NCBI GenBank assembly: GCA_019117105.1
Contig: DXAH01000084.1
Coordinates: forward strand, 4,331-68,330
Direction: 5' to 3'
Source: Duodenibacillus intestinigallinarum
GTDB taxonomy: Bacteria; Pseudomonadota; Gammaproteobacteria; Burkholderiales; Burkholderiaceae_F
DNA length: 64,000 nucleotides
Shown: positions 25,343-34,015 of the stretch, one piece after another
Layout of the letters: each line of letters starts with the position of its first letter
Numbering within the stretch: the first letter of the stretch is position 1
Made by a program: the position numbers and the translations under genes
The notes under the pieces: model-generated
The model's database searches: none
Told to the model about the DNA's origin: nothing
Seen by the model: the letters and a program-made list of their open reading frames with translations, nothing else

Positions 25343-26608
25343 TTAAACCATCAGGAAGGCGCAGGCAAAGACGGCAATGATGCAGGGGATCGCGGTGCGC
25401 TTGATCACATCGATCGGGTTGACCATGGCAATACCCGAGACGAGAATCGTCACGCCGGCCAGAGGCGACATCGTACGGCCGAGAGCGCCGGTGAGGAAGG
25501 CCAAACCGCCCAGACCTTCAATCGTCATGCCGAAGTCCTTGGCGTGCGGCGTCACCGTTTCGTTAAAGGCCAACGTGGCAGCGTCGCCCGAACCCGTGAT
25601 CACACCCATGATCCAGGGACCGAGGGAACCGCCCCAGCGAGCGATGTCGTTGGAGTCCTTCAGAGCGTCAACGCAGGCGTCGATCAGACCCGTGGCGCGC
25701 AGACCGGCGGCAAAGACACCGGCGGCGATGATGATGCCGAGCACGTCAGCATAACCCTTGCCCATACCGTCAAAGAACTTCTTGGAGAATTCCTGCGGGT
25801 TGCTGAGCGAAACGAGCAGGGCGCAGATCGCACCGATCAACATAGCCTGAGCAACGCCCATCTTGATGGCGGGAACCCACATGTTGCCGACGACCAGAAT
25901 CGTGATCGGAACGAGCGGCACGAGAGCCTTGAGAGGATTCGGCGTGAAGTCTTCGTTCTTGATCTTGGTTTCGTCAACCTGGGCGTTCGTATCGCCCTTG
26001 CCGTCGCCCATCAAGAAACAGACCACGGCCGTGCCGACCACCAGAATGGCGCCGCACATCAGCGAGTAGTAGGTGTGCGTGCCGATGAATTCCATCACGT
26101 CCATGCCGGCCATCTTGGCGACGAACGGGTTGTGCGAGGTACCCGGCGAGAGATAAGAGCCGATCGTGCCGGCCAAAACGGCGGCAGCAGCGGCGGCAGG
26201 CTTAATGCCCGCGCGCAGCATCAGCGGAATCAGCGTGGAGCCCACGGCGGCGGCGCAGCCCGCGGCCGACGGAATGGCGATGTTCACGAAGAACGTGATC
26301 ACTGTCGAGACAGGGACCAGGAAAAGGCCCAAGCCGCGAATCGGAGCGGCCAGGTAGTGCACGAGCGAGCGGTCGCACTGCGTGTAAGTAGCCGTAAAGG
26401 CAAAGCCCATCGAACCGCAGATTGCCATGATGAGCGAATTGTTCGTCATCGACTTGGCAAACTGGTTCAAACCCATCATCGGGTCAAGACTGATGATGCA
26501 CAGGAAAAGACCGGCGGCAATCAGCACCAGTCGCGTTTCCCAACGCTTGATCAATGCCCAAATGGTCACGAAGATCACTGCAACGGCAATCCAGGACAGT
26601 AGTGTCAT
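25343..26608 (-). CDS. dcuC: DcuC-family C4-dicarboxylate carrier
   Basis: A 421-residue inner-membrane protein with about ten or more hydrophobic spans. The C-terminal stretch GALGRTMSPLAGVTILVSG followed by NPIDVIKRTAIP parallels E. coli DcuC (NLGRTLSPVSGV..., SPFEVVKRTSVP), and GVITGSGDAATLAFNE matches its TTGSGNAPFYAF region. DcuC-type carriers export succinate or exchange it for fumarate in anaerobic growth, which fits the periplasmic fumarate reductase at 8362-9768; the substrate itself is inferred. The ATG at 26608 follows AAGGAG. It is transcribed alone. Confidence 0.85.
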   Translation of the reverse strand: MTLLSWIAVAVIFVTIWALIKRWETRLVLIAAGLFLCIISLDPMMGLNQFAKSMTNNSLIMAICGSMGFAFTATYTQCDRSLVHYLAAPIRGLGLFLVPVSTVITFFVNIAIPSAAGCAAAVGSTLIPLMLRAGIKPAAAAAAVLAGTIGSYLSPGTSHNPFVAKMAGMDVMEFIGTHTYYSLMCGAILVVGTAVVCFLMGDGKGDTNAQVDETKIKNEDFTPNPLKALVPLVPITILVVGNMWVPAIKMGVAQAMLIGAICALLVSLSNPQEFSKKFFDGMGKGYADVLGIIIAAGVFAAGLRATGLIDACVDALKDSNDIARWGGSLGPWIMGVITGSGDAATLAFNETVTPHAKDFGMTIEGLGGLAFLTGALGRTMSPLAGVTILVSGIAMVNPIDVIKRTAIPCIIAVFACAFLMV

Positions 26609-26772
26609 GAATATCTCTCCTTAACCGGGCTGCTTTTCATAAGACGCAGCACCTACGAGTTTTGATCTGCCTATTCTAAGACGGCAACGCCTTGAAAGGA
26701 GATGCAACCTTTTGAAACGAACAAATTGGACGAAAACTTTTGCGCCGATAGGACTAAAACTCAGCGGTTAAC

Positions 26773-26802
26773 AAAAAAGCTCCCGCATCGGAGAGCTTTT
26801 TT
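26773..26802 (-). terminator. Rho-independent terminator after erpA
   Basis: AAAAAAGCTC (26773-26782) and GAGCTTTTTT (26793-26802) form a perfect 10-bp stem with T runs on both sides. It lies 40 bases after the erpA stop. Confidence 0.9.
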
Positions 26803-26841
26803 GTGTTAGGCAACGGCGTCGTTCGGACGCCTCAATGAGCC

Positions 26842-27219
26842 TTAAACCGAGAAGGACGAGCCGCAGGAGCAGGACGTCACCGCATTGGGATTGCGGATCA
26901 CAAACTGCGAGCCTTCGAGATCTTCCTTGAAGTCGATTTCGGCACCGACCAGGTACTGCATGGAAAGCGAATCAACGAGGAAAGTCACGCCGTCGCGCTC
27001 AATGATTTCGTCGTCTTCCGCCGCCTTTTCTTCAAACTGGAAACCGTACTGGAAGCCCTGGCAACCGCCGCCCTGCACAAAAACGCGCAGAGGCATGTTG
27101 GGATCTTCTTCGGCAGCAAGCAGCTCCTTCACCTTCGCCACGCAGGCGTCCGTAAAGACCAGCGGTTCGGGCGCTTCTTCCGGGGAAGGATTCTGCAGTT
27201 GGGTGTTCTCTTCAGTCAT
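26842..27219 (-). CDS. erpA: Iron-sulfur cluster insertion protein ErpA
   Basis: An A-type Fe-S carrier passing clusters to apoproteins such as IspG and respiratory enzymes. The 125-residue protein has the three conserved cysteines Cys53 (GGGCQGFQYGF), Cys117 and Cys119 (TSCSCGSSF at the C-terminus). The N-terminal 18 residues are a variable acidic tail. It lies between mltA and a terminator, on the minus strand, with a 118-base gap from mltA suggesting its own promoter. Confidence 0.95.
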   Translation of the reverse strand: MTEENTQLQNPSPEEAPEPLVFTDACVAKVKELLAAEEDPNMPLRVFVQGGGCQGFQYGFQFEEKAAEDDEIIERDGVTFLVDSLSMQYLVGAEIDFKEDLEGSQFVIRNPNAVTSCSCGSSFSV

Positions 27220-27337
27220 ATCTCAATCTGTCTCCCGAAAAAGCACGGCAAATCAATTCGTTGGCCGTGCTTCAGTGTCAAAGTGGTGCCATTATAACGG
27301 TCGCTTCGGTGCATATATGGGGCCGCTTTGGCCGTTT

Positions 27338-28555
27338 TCAAAGCCTCTGCGAGAAAACCGCCGCAGGGCTCTGTCCCTTGGGTACCATCACCCAGGCGCT
27401 CACGTCGCTTTTTTGGCTGCCTGCGCGATTGCCCGCCTCGTTTCCGAGTCCCCAGAAGTAGTCAAAGCGCAGCACGCCCTTGATGGCGCCTCCCGTATCC
27501 TGAGCAATTACTGGACGAACAAACTGCATCGCGGGCATGCTCTGGCTTGCGGCCGTCACAAAGGGCACTCCGAGTTTCCAGTAGCGCCGATCAACCGCAA
27601 CGGAAGCCAGAGGCGTAAGCGGCACGCCCTGAGCGCCCACCGGTCCCTGATCGTCGGAGTAGCCCGTGCGCTCGGCAAAGAAAACGAAGTTTGGGTTGGC
27701 GTTCAAAAGTTCCTGCCGGCGCTGTGGATTGTCTCTTACCCACTGCTTGATGCGTTGCATGCTCATTTCATCACGCGTCAGTCCCGCATTTTCAATCAGC
27801 CAGGCGCCCAGGCTTCTGTAGGGATGCCCATTTTGATCCGCGTAGCCGATACGAAGGAGCGAACCGTTGTCAAGCAACACGCGCCCGGATCCCTGGATCT
27901 GCAGAAAGAACGCCTCCACGGGGTCGTCGGCCCAGCAGATCACATGCTTTTTCTCCAGATCCTTGCGAGAGGCGATGCCCTTGCGATCGTCGTAAGGAAC
28001 TAGCTTGCGGCCCTGCAACTTGCCGCGCAGCCGCAGCCCCTTTAACTGAGGGTGAATCGAATCGAGCTCCACCGTGATGAGGTCGTCGGGCACGCCGTAG
28101 ATCGGGTACTGATAGATGCCATGACGCACGCGGCTAGCGCGCAAAATGGGCTCGAAATAGCCCGTCATGAGCCCCTTGTCGATAAAAAAGCCGCTTTGCG
28201 AATCCCTGGCCGAGACTTTCCAGAGCTCAAAATTGCCCTCGAAAAAGGCACGGGCAAGCCCCTGAGGCATTCCTTGCGCATTGCGGCATGCCTCGCGCCA
28301 GAGCGAGTGATGCTGCATGTTTGTGCATGACACCTGAAACGCCTTGAGGGCCTGTTCCCAGTCTTCATCGCGCGTGACGGGCAGATCGGCAAACTGCGCC
28401 GGACGCAGACGCACGTCACCCGCGACAAAATCTTGCGACTCGGGCGTCGGCGGCACCGTTTCCTTTTCTGGGGGCGTTTCCTGTTGCGGTGCCGTGCTGC
28501 ACCCAAACAAAAGCAAGCTGCCGACCAAAGCCGCCGTCATTGGCCAATTGATCAT
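27338..28555 (-). CDS. mltA: Membrane-bound lytic transglycosylase A, lipoprotein
   Basis: Cleaves peptidoglycan glycan strands, forming 1,6-anhydro ends. The 405-residue precursor has a lipoprotein signal ending LLFGC (lipid-bearing Cys19), then MltA landmarks: GLMTGYFEPIL, a long beta domain with FFLQIQGSGRVLL, and the 3D domain near the end with the catalytic aspartates of AQDTGGAIKG and RFDYFWG. The ATG at 28555 follows AAGGAAGG, 14 bases after hemW. Its products would feed the recycling enzymes AmgK and MurU encoded at 45.4-47.2 kb. Confidence 0.95.
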   Translation of the reverse strand: MINWPMTAALVGSLLLFGCSTAPQQETPPEKETVPPTPESQDFVAGDVRLRPAQFADLPVTRDEDWEQALKAFQVSCTNMQHHSLWREACRNAQGMPQGLARAFFEGNFELWKVSARDSQSGFFIDKGLMTGYFEPILRASRVRHGIYQYPIYGVPDDLITVELDSIHPQLKGLRLRGKLQGRKLVPYDDRKGIASRKDLEKKHVICWADDPVEAFFLQIQGSGRVLLDNGSLLRIGYADQNGHPYRSLGAWLIENAGLTRDEMSMQRIKQWVRDNPQRRQELLNANPNFVFFAERTGYSDDQGPVGAQGVPLTPLASVAVDRRYWKLGVPFVTAASQSMPAMQFVRPVIAQDTGGAIKGVLRFDYFWGLGNEAGNRAGSQKSDVSAWVMVPKGQSPAAVFSQRL

Positions 28556-28569
28556 GAGAAAACCTTCCT

Positions 28570-29730
28570 TCAGAGTTCGTTGTCGGCGAGGAACCGCTCC
28601 TGCACCGTGCTGAGCCAATTGCGCCCGAGGGGCGTACACACAAGCCGTTGAGGATCTTTGGCTAGAAGCCCTTCGCCACGCAGCGCATCAACCGTTTTTC
28701 CGATCACGTCAAAGGACAACCCCGTGGCCTCTTCCCAAAAGCTCACAGGCACACCGTCATAGAGACGCAAAACGTTGAGCATGAATTCAAAGGGAAGAGA
28801 CTCGGCAAGCACGAAACTGAGCTGAGCGGCAAATCGGCCGTTGGCCGCATCGTCCATGTATAGCTGCGGATTAGCTCGCCGTTCGGTGCGAAGAATGCCG
28901 CCTTTGGTCGTAATCTTGCCGTGCGCGCCGGCTCCCACCCCGATGTAGTCGCCAAATGTCCAGTAGTTGAGATTGTGACGGCAACGGTGTCCCGGCTTGG
29001 CGTAGCCCGAAACTTCGTAGTGCTCAAACCCGGCTTGCGCAAGGATTGAAGCCACCGTCTCGCCCATTTCCGCAGCCGTATCATTATCGGGCAGTCCCGC
29101 GGGCTCTCGCTTATAAAAGGCCGTTCCCTCTTCAATCGTGAGCTCGTAAAAGGACAGGTGCGTTGCACCGCTCGCCACGGCCGTGCGGGCATCCTCCACG
29201 GCACCATCCATCGACTGCCCTGGCAGGGCATACATCACGTCCAGATTGATGTTGTCGACATGTTTGAGCGCCGTTTCGACGGCTTGCAGCGCCTGCCTGC
29301 GATCATGGATGCGCCCGAGCGCCTTGAGCCTCTCATCGTTAAAGCTCTGCACACCGATGGAAAAGCGATTAACACCGTTTGCGACGTAACCGGCAAAGCG
29401 GGCCGCCTCGTGCGTGCCCGGGTTGGCTTCCAACGTAATCTCAGCGTCTTCGGCAAAGGGAAGACGCTCGCGCAAACCGTTCATAAGCGTCTCAAAGCCC
29501 GCCACCGACATCAGGCTCGGCGTACCGCCACCGAAAAAGACGCTCGAAACGGGCCTGCGACCGGCCAGTGCCACCGCCGCATCTATGTCCTTTAAAAGCG
29601 CGCGGATATACCCGGCTTCATCTGCACCCGAGCCGATCGCATGCGAATTGAAGTCGCAATAGGGGCACTTGCGCACACACCACGGCCAATGTACGTATAG
29701 CGCAATGGGCTTGACATCAGCGGCCGACAC
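28570..29730 (-). CDS. hemW: Radical SAM heme chaperone HemW
   Basis: Binds heme and an Fe-S cluster and delivers heme to respiratory proteins; long misnamed coproporphyrinogen oxidase. The 386-residue chain has CxxxCxxC at Cys18, Cys22 and Cys25, followed by DF (CPYCDF), then FFGGGTPSLM and the LEANPGT motif. The start is a GTG at 29730 that overlaps the end of rdgB by 14 bases; no in-frame ATG lies close. The rph-rdgB-hemW order is common in betaproteobacteria. Confidence 0.95.
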   Translation of the reverse strand: MSAADVKPIALYVHWPWCVRKCPYCDFNSHAIGSGADEAGYIRALLKDIDAAVALAGRRPVSSVFFGGGTPSLMSVAGFETLMNGLRERLPFAEDAEITLEANPGTHEAARFAGYVANGVNRFSIGVQSFNDERLKALGRIHDRRQALQAVETALKHVDNINLDVMYALPGQSMDGAVEDARTAVASGATHLSFYELTIEEGTAFYKREPAGLPDNDTAAEMGETVASILAQAGFEHYEVSGYAKPGHRCRHNLNYWTFGDYIGVGAGAHGKITTKGGILRTERRANPQLYMDDAANGRFAAQLSFVLAESLPFEFMLNVLRLYDGVPVSFWEEATGLSFDVIGKTVDALRGEGLLAKDPQRLVCTPLGRNWLSTVQERFLADNEL

Positions 29731-30316
29731 CCCAGCGCTCCTGGATTTCCGTAAGCAGCAGACGCATGGCCTTGCCGCGATGGCTCAGACGGTTCTTCTC
29801 CTCAGCAGACAACTCTGCTGCCGTGCACCCCTGCTCGGGCAGGTAAAAATGGGGATCGTACCCGAAACCGCCGTCCCCCTTGGGAGACGCGATAATTTCA
29901 CCGTACCAGCAGCCTTCGCAAACGATTGGATCGGGATCGTCGTGCGAGCGCACCGCTACGAGCACACAGGTGTAGTGCGCGCTCTTGTCCTCAAACTTGG
30001 ATAGGCGCTCGACCAGCTTGGCGTTGTTGGCCGCGTCGTCGCTCTTTTTCCCGCTGTAGCGGGCCGAATGCACACCGGGTTCGGTCACGAGAGCATGAGC
30101 CGTAATGCCCGAGTCGTCGGCCATCGCAGGAAGGCCCGTTGTCTTGGCCGCATTGCGTGCCTTAGCAAGCGCATTTTCCAAGAACGTGCAGAAGGGCTCT
30201 TCGCAAGGCGTCACACCGAGCGCCCCTTGGGAAACCACCTCAATGCCATGATCAGCAAAAAGCGAGCCGAACTCGCGTAGCTTTCCCTTATTGTCCGAAG
30301 CCAGAACCAACTTCAC
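29717..30316 (-). CDS. rdgB: XTP/dITP pyrophosphatase
   Basis: Removes deaminated purine nucleotides (XTP, dITP, ITP) before they enter nucleic acids. The 199-residue protein starts MKLVLASDNKGKLREF, contains ENALAKARNAAKTTGLPAMADDSGI, and ends with SHRGKAMRLL, all family hallmarks. The initiation codon is GTG, preceded by the strong GGAGGAG. It sits 20 bases after rph and overlaps hemW by 14 bases, so the three are one operon. Confidence 0.97.
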   Translation of the reverse strand: MKLVLASDNKGKLREFGSLFADHGIEVVSQGALGVTPCEEPFCTFLENALAKARNAAKTTGLPAMADDSGITAHALVTEPGVHSARYSGKKSDDAANNAKLVERLSKFEDKSAHYTCVLVAVRSHDDPDPIVCEGCWYGEIIASPKGDGGFGYDPHFYLPEQGCTAAELSAEEKNRLSHRGKAMRLLLTEIQERWGVGR

Positions 30317-30336
30317 TTTTCTCCTCCGTTGCGTCT

Positions 30337-31059
30337 TTATGCAGCAAGCGCAGCCTTCTGAGCCGCCAAAATTTCTTCACAGCCCTTCTTGGCAAGCGCT
30401 AGCATCGCCGTCAGGTCTTCGTGACTGAAGGGAGAACCTTCAGCCGTGCCCTGCAGTTCGATAAAGCGCCCGCTTGAGGTCATCACCACATTCATGTCCG
30501 TTTCGCTCGTACTGTCTTCGACGTAGTCCAAGTCAAGCACGGGACTGGCATCGGTCATGCCGACGCTGATCGCGCAGACAGCTTCCTTGATCGGATTTTC
30601 TTCGATCATGCCCTTTTCAAGCATGAAATTAACGGCGTCAACCAGAGCCACATAGGCGCCCGTGATCGAAGCGCAGCGAGTTCCGCCGTCGGCCTGCAGC
30701 ACGTCGCAGTCAAGCGTGATCGTGTGGCGGCCGAGCTTGGTGCGGTCCACGATGCCGCGCAGACTGCGCCCGATGAGGCGCTGGATTTCCTGTGTGCGGC
30801 CGCTTTGCTTACCGCGGGCGGCTTCACGATCAGTGCGCGTACCGGTTGAGCGGGGCAGCAAACCGTACTCGGCAGTCACCCAGCCTTCGTTCTTTTCGTT
30901 GAGAAATTTCGGTACCGTCGGCGAGACGCTAGCCGTACACAGCACTTTCGTTCGTCCGACCGATACCAGAACGCTGCCTTCGGCGTGGCAGGTAAAGCCT
31001 CGTTCAAACTGAATGGAGCGCATCTCGTCGTTGGCGCGTCCGTCGTGTCGCTGTGTCAT
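30337..31059 (-). CDS. rph: Ribonuclease PH
   Basis: Phosphorolytic 3'-5' exonuclease that trims tRNA and rRNA 3' ends. The 240-residue protein has the standard start (R..DGR..DEMR), VLCTASV, the phosphate-site region YGLLPRSTGTR, and DCDVLQADGGTRCASITGA. The length is complete, unlike the truncated E. coli K-12 version. The ATG at 31059 follows AAAGGA. It is first in the rph-rdgB-hemW-mltA minus-strand run and diverges from yicC over 151 bases. Confidence 0.97.
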   Translation of the reverse strand: MTQRHDGRANDEMRSIQFERGFTCHAEGSVLVSVGRTKVLCTASVSPTVPKFLNEKNEGWVTAEYGLLPRSTGTRTDREAARGKQSGRTQEIQRLIGRSLRGIVDRTKLGRHTITLDCDVLQADGGTRCASITGAYVALVDAVNFMLEKGMIEENPIKEAVCAISVGMTDASPVLDLDYVEDSTSETDMNVVMTSSGRFIELQGTAEGSPFSHEDLTAMLALAKKGCEEILAAQKAALAA

Positions 31060-31210
31060 GTCAATCCTTTCTTTCGCTCAAAATTTCCTGCTGCGCACCA
31101 CATCGGCGCAGCCGCATTCAGCATTCTAAGGTGAGCGTCTACAATTAGGCCTCCGCAAGACCAATCCTGCGGCTTACTTTTTTGCAACCGTCCTTGTCAT
31201 CTCTTTTGTT

Positions 31211-32110
31211 ATGTCCGGCATTCGTTCCATGACCGGCTTTGCGACCGCGCAAGGCCAAACCCCGCTCGGCTTCATGACCGTTGAACTTCGCGGCGTCAAC
31301 TCGCGTTTTCTTGACCTCTCGCTTCGTCTGTGCGAGGAACTGCGAGCGACCGAACCCGCTGTTCGCGAGGTCATCTCTGCGGCCGTCAAGCGCGGCAAGC
31401 TGGAGTGCCGCGCAAGCCTCAAGCAAGCCGAAACGTCAGGCGCGGGCATCAACGCGGCAGCTCTCGCCAATGTGCTCACGCTGCAGCAGGAAGTGCTCAA
31501 GGTCAATCCTGACGCCGCCCCCATGTCGGTATCTGAAATACTGCAGATGCCGGGTATTCTCAATTCGCCCGAGGTCGATCAGGACGAATTGAACGCAAGT
31601 GTTGCGACCATCCTGCGCGACGCTCTGCAGGCTTTCAACGCTTCGCGTGAACGCGAAGGTGCAGCGCTTGCAGCTGTTCTCTCGAAAAACTGCGACACCA
31701 TCGAAGAAGTGGTACAAGCGGTGGCCGAACGCATTCCCGACATTCACCGCAATCTCAAGGAAAAGCTCGAACAGCGCCTTCAGGAAGCACTGGGGGCCAC
31801 GCTTTCGAACGCGAGCTCAATCAGTCCGGAAGAAGTGTCGGATCGCATTCGTCAGGAAGTGACGTTCTATGCGCTCAAAATGGATGTGGCCGAAGAAATC
31901 AATCGCTTGCGCACGCACGTTGCTGAAGTGCGCCGCATTCTCAAGGAAGGCGGTGCGGCCGGCCGTCGCCTGGATTTCGTCACTCAGGAAATGAACCGCG
32001 AAGCCAACACGCTCGGCAGCAAATCGGCCGCCATCGAAATGACCGATGCGGCCGTTGCGCTCAAGCTTTGCATTGATCAGATGCGCGAGCAACTGCAAAA
32101 CATTGAGTAA
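31211..32110 (+). CDS. yicC: YicC family endoribonuclease
   Basis: A 299-residue protein of the YicC family, reported as RNA-degrading endonucleases. It has the N-terminal hallmark IRSMTGFATA with VELRGVNSRFLDL, and the C-terminal DUF1732 region with GGAAGRRLDFVTQEMNREANTLGSK. The middle is rich in heptads. In many bacteria yicC lies next to rph or gmk; here it diverges from rph. It ends 33 bases before the convergent unknown gene at 32144. Confidence 0.94.
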   Translation: MSGIRSMTGFATAQGQTPLGFMTVELRGVNSRFLDLSLRLCEELRATEPAVREVISAAVKRGKLECRASLKQAETSGAGINAAALANVLTLQQEVLKVNPDAAPMSVSEILQMPGILNSPEVDQDELNASVATILRDALQAFNASREREGAALAAVLSKNCDTIEEVVQAVAERIPDIHRNLKEKLEQRLQEALGATLSNASSISPEEVSDRIRQEVTFYALKMDVAEEINRLRTHVAEVRRILKEGGAAGRRLDFVTQEMNREANTLGSKSAAIEMTDAAVALKLCIDQMREQLQNIE

Positions 32111-32143
32111 TCGTTCGTATTCAGCCGGCGGCGCAGTCAATGA

Positions 32144-32443
32144 CTAGAAAATCTGCGCCGCACCTTGCTTCTGTCGAATTTCTTGCCAGAAATCAAGCGT
32201 CATCCAGTAGAAGTGAAGACCCACTTCCGCCACCATCAAAAACTCTTCTTCATTGGTGACGAACGGGAAACGGCGCGCGAGGCGAATTGTGCCGAATTGG
32301 CCGATGCCGACCATCGAGGTGACGATCGCATCAAAGTCGGATTCCTTTTCGGGATCGAACCGCAGCACCCGACAGGCCACTTCGAAATTTTTCACTTCCC
32401 GTTTGGCGCGCTCGATATATTGCGCCGCGTATTTGCTCGCCAT
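32144..32443 (-). CDS. Unknown 99-residue protein
   Basis: Not recognised. The ATG at 32443 follows TTAAGGA at about 11 bases; a TTG 11 codons earlier is less likely. The protein has no signal peptide or clear membrane span. It is charged at the N-terminus (YIERAKREVKNFEVACR), aromatic near the C-terminus (HFYWMTLDFWQEIRQKQ), and has DFDAIVTSMVGIGQFGTIRLARRF in between. Codon use looks like its neighbours, so it is probably a real gene. It is convergent with yicC and divergent from the PAP2 phosphatase; neither hints at a function. Confidence 0.7.
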   Translation of the reverse strand: MASKYAAQYIERAKREVKNFEVACRVLRFDPEKESDFDAIVTSMVGIGQFGTIRLARRFPFVTNEEEFLMVAEVGLHFYWMTLDFWQEIRQKQGAAQIF

Positions 32444-32573
32444 GCGTCCGGAGTCCTTAACTATTTCTCTTTGCAAAACCGCTCAAATTGTATCGAAATC
32501 CGCCGACTCTAAGTCCTGGCAATGTCGGCGCACCTAGCATCTGAGGCATCCGAACGAGGCCTTTTGATTTCCG

Positions 32574-33098
32574 ATGTTTGAAGTTGAGATTTTGCGCAAT
32601 ATCCGCGAGAGCTTCGGTGGCGACGAAGCCCTCGTCTTTTGGCAGACCGTGACGCACTTGGGCGACGCGGGACTCGTCTGGATCGCGCTGGGCCTTTTTC
32701 TGCTGTGCTTCCCGGGGTTTCGCCGCATCGGCAGCACCATCGGCATTGCGCTTTTCTCAGGGTTTCTGATTTGCAACGTGCTCCTAAAACCCATGGTCGA
32801 TCGCCTTCGCCCCTGTGAACTGCACGCCGAAGACCTGCTCATGGTCTGTCCCACCGATCCGTCTTTTCCATCCGGCCACACCACCGCCTCCTTTGCAGCC
32901 GCGGTTGCCTTCGGCATTTTTCACCCCAAATGGGGCATGGGACTTCTGACACTTGCCGTTCTCATTGCCTGGTCACGGATGTACCTCTTCGTGCATTGGC
33001 CCAGTGACGTCGCCGTCGGCATACTGGTCGGCACCGTTTCAGCCGCCGCTGCCGCAGCTTTTACCAAATCGGTCTTCGAGGAGCGTTTAGGCCTCTGA
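32574..33098 (+). CDS. PAP2-family membrane phosphatase
   Basis: A 174-residue inner-membrane protein with about five spans and the three phosphatase motifs: K(x6)RP at 72-80, PSGH at 99-102, and SRMYLFVHWPSD at 134-145 with catalytic His102 and His141. This size and pattern suit undecaprenyl-diphosphate phosphatases of the BcrC type or lipid phosphatases, but the substrate is not certain. The gene diverges from the unknown 99-residue gene and overlaps the end of scpA by 12 bases on the opposite strand. Confidence 0.85.
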   Translation: MFEVEILRNIRESFGGDEALVFWQTVTHLGDAGLVWIALGLFLLCFPGFRRIGSTIGIALFSGFLICNVLLKPMVDRLRPCELHAEDLLMVCPTDPSFPSGHTTASFAAAVAFGIFHPKWGMGLLTLAVLIAWSRMYLFVHWPSDVAVGILVGTVSAAAAAAFTKSVFEERLGL

Positions 33099-34013
33099 CG
33101 CTGTCGGAGCACTGGAGCTGAAAAGATCCTGAGTGTCGTCAGAAGACCGCATCGGTGCCGCAGATACGTAGATCGGCGCAAAGGGAGCGGCCTGCGTGAT
33201 GCGAATGAGTCCTTCCTTAGCCAACTCCAAAAGCGCGAGATAGTTGACGATGCAAACGGAACGGCCGGCCTCGGGCTCAAAAAGCTCCTGAAATTCCACA
33301 AACCGCTGCGTCGACAGGCGTTTGAGAATTGCGCTCATAAATTCGCGCACGGAAAGTTCCTGCTTCGACACCTTGTGGTGTCCCTTGAGATTGGCTTCGC
33401 GCAGAATGCCGTCCCAGGCAAGCCTCAGATCATCGGCGCTCACTTCGGGCAAAAGTTTGATCTGTGCTTGTTCAATGAGCACATAAGCTCGCAGGAAGTC
33501 GCGGCCATTTCGCGGAACGCGATCCATTTCGACAGCCGCCATCTTCATCTTTTCATACTCAAGCAGACGACGGGCAAGTTCGGCCTGCGGATCGGCAACC
33601 TCTTCGCCGGTATCGGCGTGCGTCACAGGAAGCAACAACTGGCTTTTGATCTGCATGAGATGCGCGGCCATCGCAAGATATTCGGCCGCAAGTTCCAGAT
33701 TGCTTTCGCGGATCAGCTCCACATAGCTCATGTACTGTTCCGTAACGATCGCCATCGGAATCTGCATGATGTCGAACTTTTGCCGTCGGATGAGATACAA
33801 GAGCAAATCCAGCGGGCCTTCGAAGCTTTCCAGAAACACACGCAGTGCGTCGGGCGGAATGTACAAACCCTCAGGCACCTTAAAGAGCGGCTCACCGTAC
33901 AGACGTGCAAAGGCTACGCCGTCAATTGCTTCCGGCGTCGTATCCTGCGCGTTGCCGGTATCCATTAAATCGGCAAGGCTGAGTTGCTTGGGCTGTGCGG
34001 CGTTCGAGGTCAT
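33087..34013 (-). CDS. scpA: Segregation and condensation protein A
   Basis: Kleisin partner of the SMC complex in chromosome condensation. The 308-residue protein has the ScpA core: FEGPLDLLLYLIRRQKFDIMQIPMAIVTEQY, then LAAEYLAMAAHLMQIKSQLLLP, and a C-terminal winged-helix part with TQRFVEFQELF. The ATG at 34013 comes two bases after the stop of an ABC permease, so it appears to be the fourth gene of that transporter's operon. scpB is not adjacent, which is unusual. The tail from about 285 is low-complexity and Ser-rich. Confidence 0.93.
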   Translation of the reverse strand: MTSNAAQPKQLSLADLMDTGNAQDTTPEAIDGVAFARLYGEPLFKVPEGLYIPPDALRVFLESFEGPLDLLLYLIRRQKFDIMQIPMAIVTEQYMSYVELIRESNLELAAEYLAMAAHLMQIKSQLLLPVTHADTGEEVADPQAELARRLLEYEKMKMAAVEMDRVPRNGRDFLRAYVLIEQAQIKLLPEVSADDLRLAWDGILREANLKGHHKVSKQELSVREFMSAILKRLSTQRFVEFQELFEPEAGRSVCIVNYLALLELAKEGLIRITQAAPFAPIYVSAAPMRSSDDTQDLFSSSAPTASEA

Positions 34014-34015
34014 GA

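Noticed and set aside
24974..26602. 542-codon plus-strand open frame opposite the cyclase and DcuC-type genes
   Set aside because: It runs across a terminator and two recognised genes, and its protein is His/Arg/Asp-rich in the manner of antisense frames.
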